In this document: positions 62,427-64,000 of the stretch, piece after piece
Layout of the letters: the number at the start of each line of letters is the position of its first letter
How positions within the stretch are numbered: position 1 is the stretch's first letter
NCBI GenBank assembly: GCA_030710605.1
Contig: CP092882.1
Location: 16,922,316 to 16,986,315, forward strand
Reading direction: 5' to 3'
DNA length: 64,000 nt
DNA from: Cordylochernes scorpioides
Lineage: Eukaryota; Arthropoda; Arachnida; Pseudoscorpiones; Chernetidae
The notes under the pieces: model-generated
Seen by the model: only the letters and a program-made list of their open reading frames with translations
The model's database searches: none
Told to the model about the DNA's origin: nothing
Program-made: the position numbers and the translations under genes

Positions 62427-63804
62427 GATTAGAAGATGAGTTTCTTTATTGTAAGAACGCTACGAGCTTTCGGACAAAAGTCCTTCAACGGGCATAAATA
62501 TAACTATACTAAGAAAGATAACGATGGCTGTAGGAAATATATACACGTATTGGTTTTACATAGAAATAAAAATAAAATATTAAGAATATAAAAATATTAA
62601 GAATATAAAGAAGGACATGCAAATGATCAATCTAACTATTTGTAAAAGTGAAAAATACGGAAATAAAAATTCTAGAGAGCAAATCAGGAAATGCAGAAAA
62701 CATTAGTTGAAAGAAAAAAGGAATATTAATGAGACAAAAATATGACTGTAATGGATGGTGGGAAAGGGGGGGGGGGGTTATTAATATGCTAAAGGTAGAA
62801 TCTGAAAAAGTTTAATTGGAAATGTAGTTTGAGTAGACTGCGGGGATGTCTATTTTTCTATTTATACTGTGTAGCTTGGTTGAAACTATGGCTTCCAGAA
62901 CCAATCTCTGGTGTAGGTTGGAGATATTTTTGTAGTGAATGGTTGGGTTAGTAGTGTCAAAGGAATGGCCAGAAGATGCAATGTGTTGAAAAATAAGGGA
63001 ACGAGTGTCTCGGTTGGTGATGTTGCGTGTGTGTTCGGACATTCTGATGGCGATGGTTCTACCGGTCTCCCCCACATAGGTGGCGGGACACTGTTGGCAC
63101 GAGACCGAGTAGACTGCTCCAGTAGATGTTAGAGGATCAATGGAGGTGTCGGTTTTTGTGATGGGATGCCTAAGGAGTGAGTGGAGGTTAGGTGTGTTAG
63201 TAAAAAAGGTACGGATGCCAAAAGGTTTGAGGAAACGGGAGAGGTTAACTGAAAGGGGAGAGAATGGGATCACACACGTGGATTTGCAAGTTGCAGGAGG
63301 GTTTAGAGGAACAGGTGAATAGGTGTGTTTTTCTATGAAGGATAGAGGGAAACCTGAACTTGTAAGATGGGAGATGATGCGGTTCTTTTCAATAGTTTTG
63401 AAGATGGGAAGTGAACAGTGGGTTAGTAGGCGGCGGGTGAGGGCTTTAACTATATTGATTTTGTGGGAGGTTGGGCAGTGTGACCTATAATGGGTGTATC
63501 TGGGGGGGTGGTTTTTCTTGTAGTAGACTGTGGCGGGGAAGGAGTTTTTCCCGCCCTCTACAATCACTCTAGAGGGGAGTGAGTTGAGAGGCGTCTCTGC
63601 GTGTTGTCCTCCGTCGGGGTGCCACTGACTGATGTCCAGTGAAGCTGTAAGCTGGCCGTCTGTCCTTGGTTGTCTGAGGCGAGGCGCACGTGTCTTGAAA
63701 CTCTTGGGTCTTCGCTCTGTGTGTGCGTCATTGGGAGCGTCCTTGCCGTGCGCACCATGAGAAACCAAGGGGTGCACACAGTAGTACCACCCCCCCGCGT
63801 TCAC
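62427..63804 (-). mobile_element. Penelope-like element, 5'-truncated
   Basis: Contains the GIY-YIG ORF and, at its minus-strand 3' end, CCCGTTGAAGGACTTTTGTC, CGAAAGCTCGTAGC and AATAAAGAAACTCATC (about 62490-62430), the same tail as the hammerhead-like repeats across the window. Between the stop codon and the tail lie about 320 bases of AT-rich 3' UTR with a G run (62765-62778). The reverse transcriptase core is missing upstream; sequence above 63540 changes to GC-rich and may be unrelated. Confidence 0.75.
62812..63804 (-). CDS. Penelope-like retroelement protein: RT C-terminal end, linker, GIY-YIG endonuclease
   Basis: 330 codons, longest frame in the window. Residues 92-160 (VYYKKNHPPRYTHYRSHCPT ... 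GFPLSFIE) match the end of the PLE reverse transcriptase. Residues 161-228 are the linker. The GIY-YIG domain follows: AVYSVSC (230-236), CxxC at C236/C239, YVGETGR (243-249), Arg254, EH 257-258 and Glu304 as the probable metal ligand. Residues 1-90 do not look like RT and are GC-rich, so the first Met is probably not the original start and the element is 5'-truncated. The endonuclease part appears intact, but without RT it cannot act alone. Confidence 0.85.
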   Translation of the reverse strand: MNAGGWYYCVHPLVSHGAHGKDAPNDAHTERRPKSFKTRAPRLRQPRTDGQLTASLDISQWHPDGGQHAETPLNSLPSRVIVEGGKNSFPATVYYKKNHPPRYTHYRSHCPTSHKINIVKALTRRLLTHCSLPIFKTIEKNRIISHLTSSGFPLSFIEKHTYSPVPLNPPATCKSTCVIPFSPLSVNLSRFLKPFGIRTFFTNTPNLHSLLRHPITKTDTSIDPLTSTGAVYSVSCQQCPATYVGETGRTIAIRMSEHTRNITNRDTRSLIFQHIASSGHSFDTTNPTIHYKNISNLHQRLVLEAIVSTKLHSINRKIDIPAVYSNYISN

Positions 63805-64000
63805 GACGTTCCCCGCGTCAACCTCAGTACCTCAGAGGTCCTTGATTCGACGGCAGATTCAGGGAGTACTGGATAAGGGTTCGAGGGCTAAAGGGGGGGG
63901 GGGGAGTCCTATTGGAGCGTAGGACGGGTGGCTCTAAGTCCGAACGGGAGGGCTCGGTCAGCAACCTTGCCAATGAACTCTCGGAGACGCCTGTGGGTGA
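63805..64000. other. GC-rich edge, unassigned
   Basis: GC-rich with a G run (63893-63904) and CCTATTGGAGCGTAGGACGG. GATTGGAGCG-like text also precedes 60870 (CTATTGGAGCGCAGAACG) and 46965 (ATTGGAGCGGGAGAGG). This may be the 5' part of a retroelement cut by the window end. Confidence 0.35.

Noticed and set aside
62886-63876. Plus-strand and alternative-frame ORFs over the GIY-YIG gene
   Set aside because: Shadows of the 330-codon minus-strand PLE frame, which has recognisable domains.

Overview
This is an AT-rich eukaryotic, almost certainly metazoan, window that is close to pure repeat landscape. There is no operon structure, no gene density and no long host open reading frame. What can be recognised is transposon-derived: Helitrons, TA-flanked miniature DNA transposons (Tc1/mariner, mariner, pogo/Tigger types), tRNA-derived SINEs, solo LTRs, LINE and Ty3/gypsy fragments, a Penelope-like element (PLE) with a GIY-YIG domain, and dozens of short fold-back elements. 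The mix suggests an invertebrate; nothing here fixes the phylum. Only two stretches (1052-1153 and 18787-18933, both minus) look like possible host exons, and both are weak.

Layout. 1-2.5 kb: SINE remnant, hammerhead-like motif, candidate exon, a 77-base palindrome. 2.5-6.6 kb: two nested Helitrons, the inner one filled by a 73-bp minisatellite; the outer carries a broken tRNA-Gly copy. 6.6-13.8 kb: mostly low-complexity AT-rich DNA with one SINE and several inverted pairs of a family called HH-e here. 13.8-19 kb: a SINE with a complete Thr-like cloverleaf, a solo LTR and three minus-strand Helitrons. 19-25.7 kb: LINE tail, the clearest plus-strand hammerhead ribozyme, a 76-bp MITE array, SINEs. 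25.9-28.5 kb: a TA-flanked element whose interior is about 35 copies of a 74-bp unit built from its own terminal repeat. 28.5-41 kb: fold-back elements, MITEs, an 83-bp minisatellite (32.8-34.3 kb) and two minus-strand hammerhead loci (one at 39.9 kb, the other at 46.5 kb). 41-64 kb: Helitron, LINE ends, Tc1 transposase relic, gypsy relics, more fold-backs including a 225-bp-arm palindrome, and the PLE endonuclease ORF at the end.

Names used below: HH-a (ends GGCATCTCC, contains GCGCCATCTATCGGAATAAA), HH-b (CACATGTGCT and TGGCGCTCTGCCATCT), HH-c (AATAGATGGCGYCTAG), HH-d (AGATGGCGCGCTAATGCATC), HH-e (ATATTGGATCAAAATATC), SINE-A (head GTCGGTGGACGAGTGG), SINE-B (Thr-like head), Tcm (TA-flanked MITE ending CACTCATGGACAAAACTTAA).

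How it fits together: many of the fold-back families carry a hammerhead or hammerhead-like core (CUGANGA - helix II - GAAA), helix I co-varies among copies, and several end in AATAAAGAAACT. A GIY-YIG PLE ORF in the same window ends with a related motif. PLEs are known to encode hammerhead ribozymes, so the simplest reading is a swarm of short, PLE-derived, ribozyme-bearing elements that have repeatedly inserted as inverted dimers. That shared origin is inference; the motifs and palindromes are seen directly.
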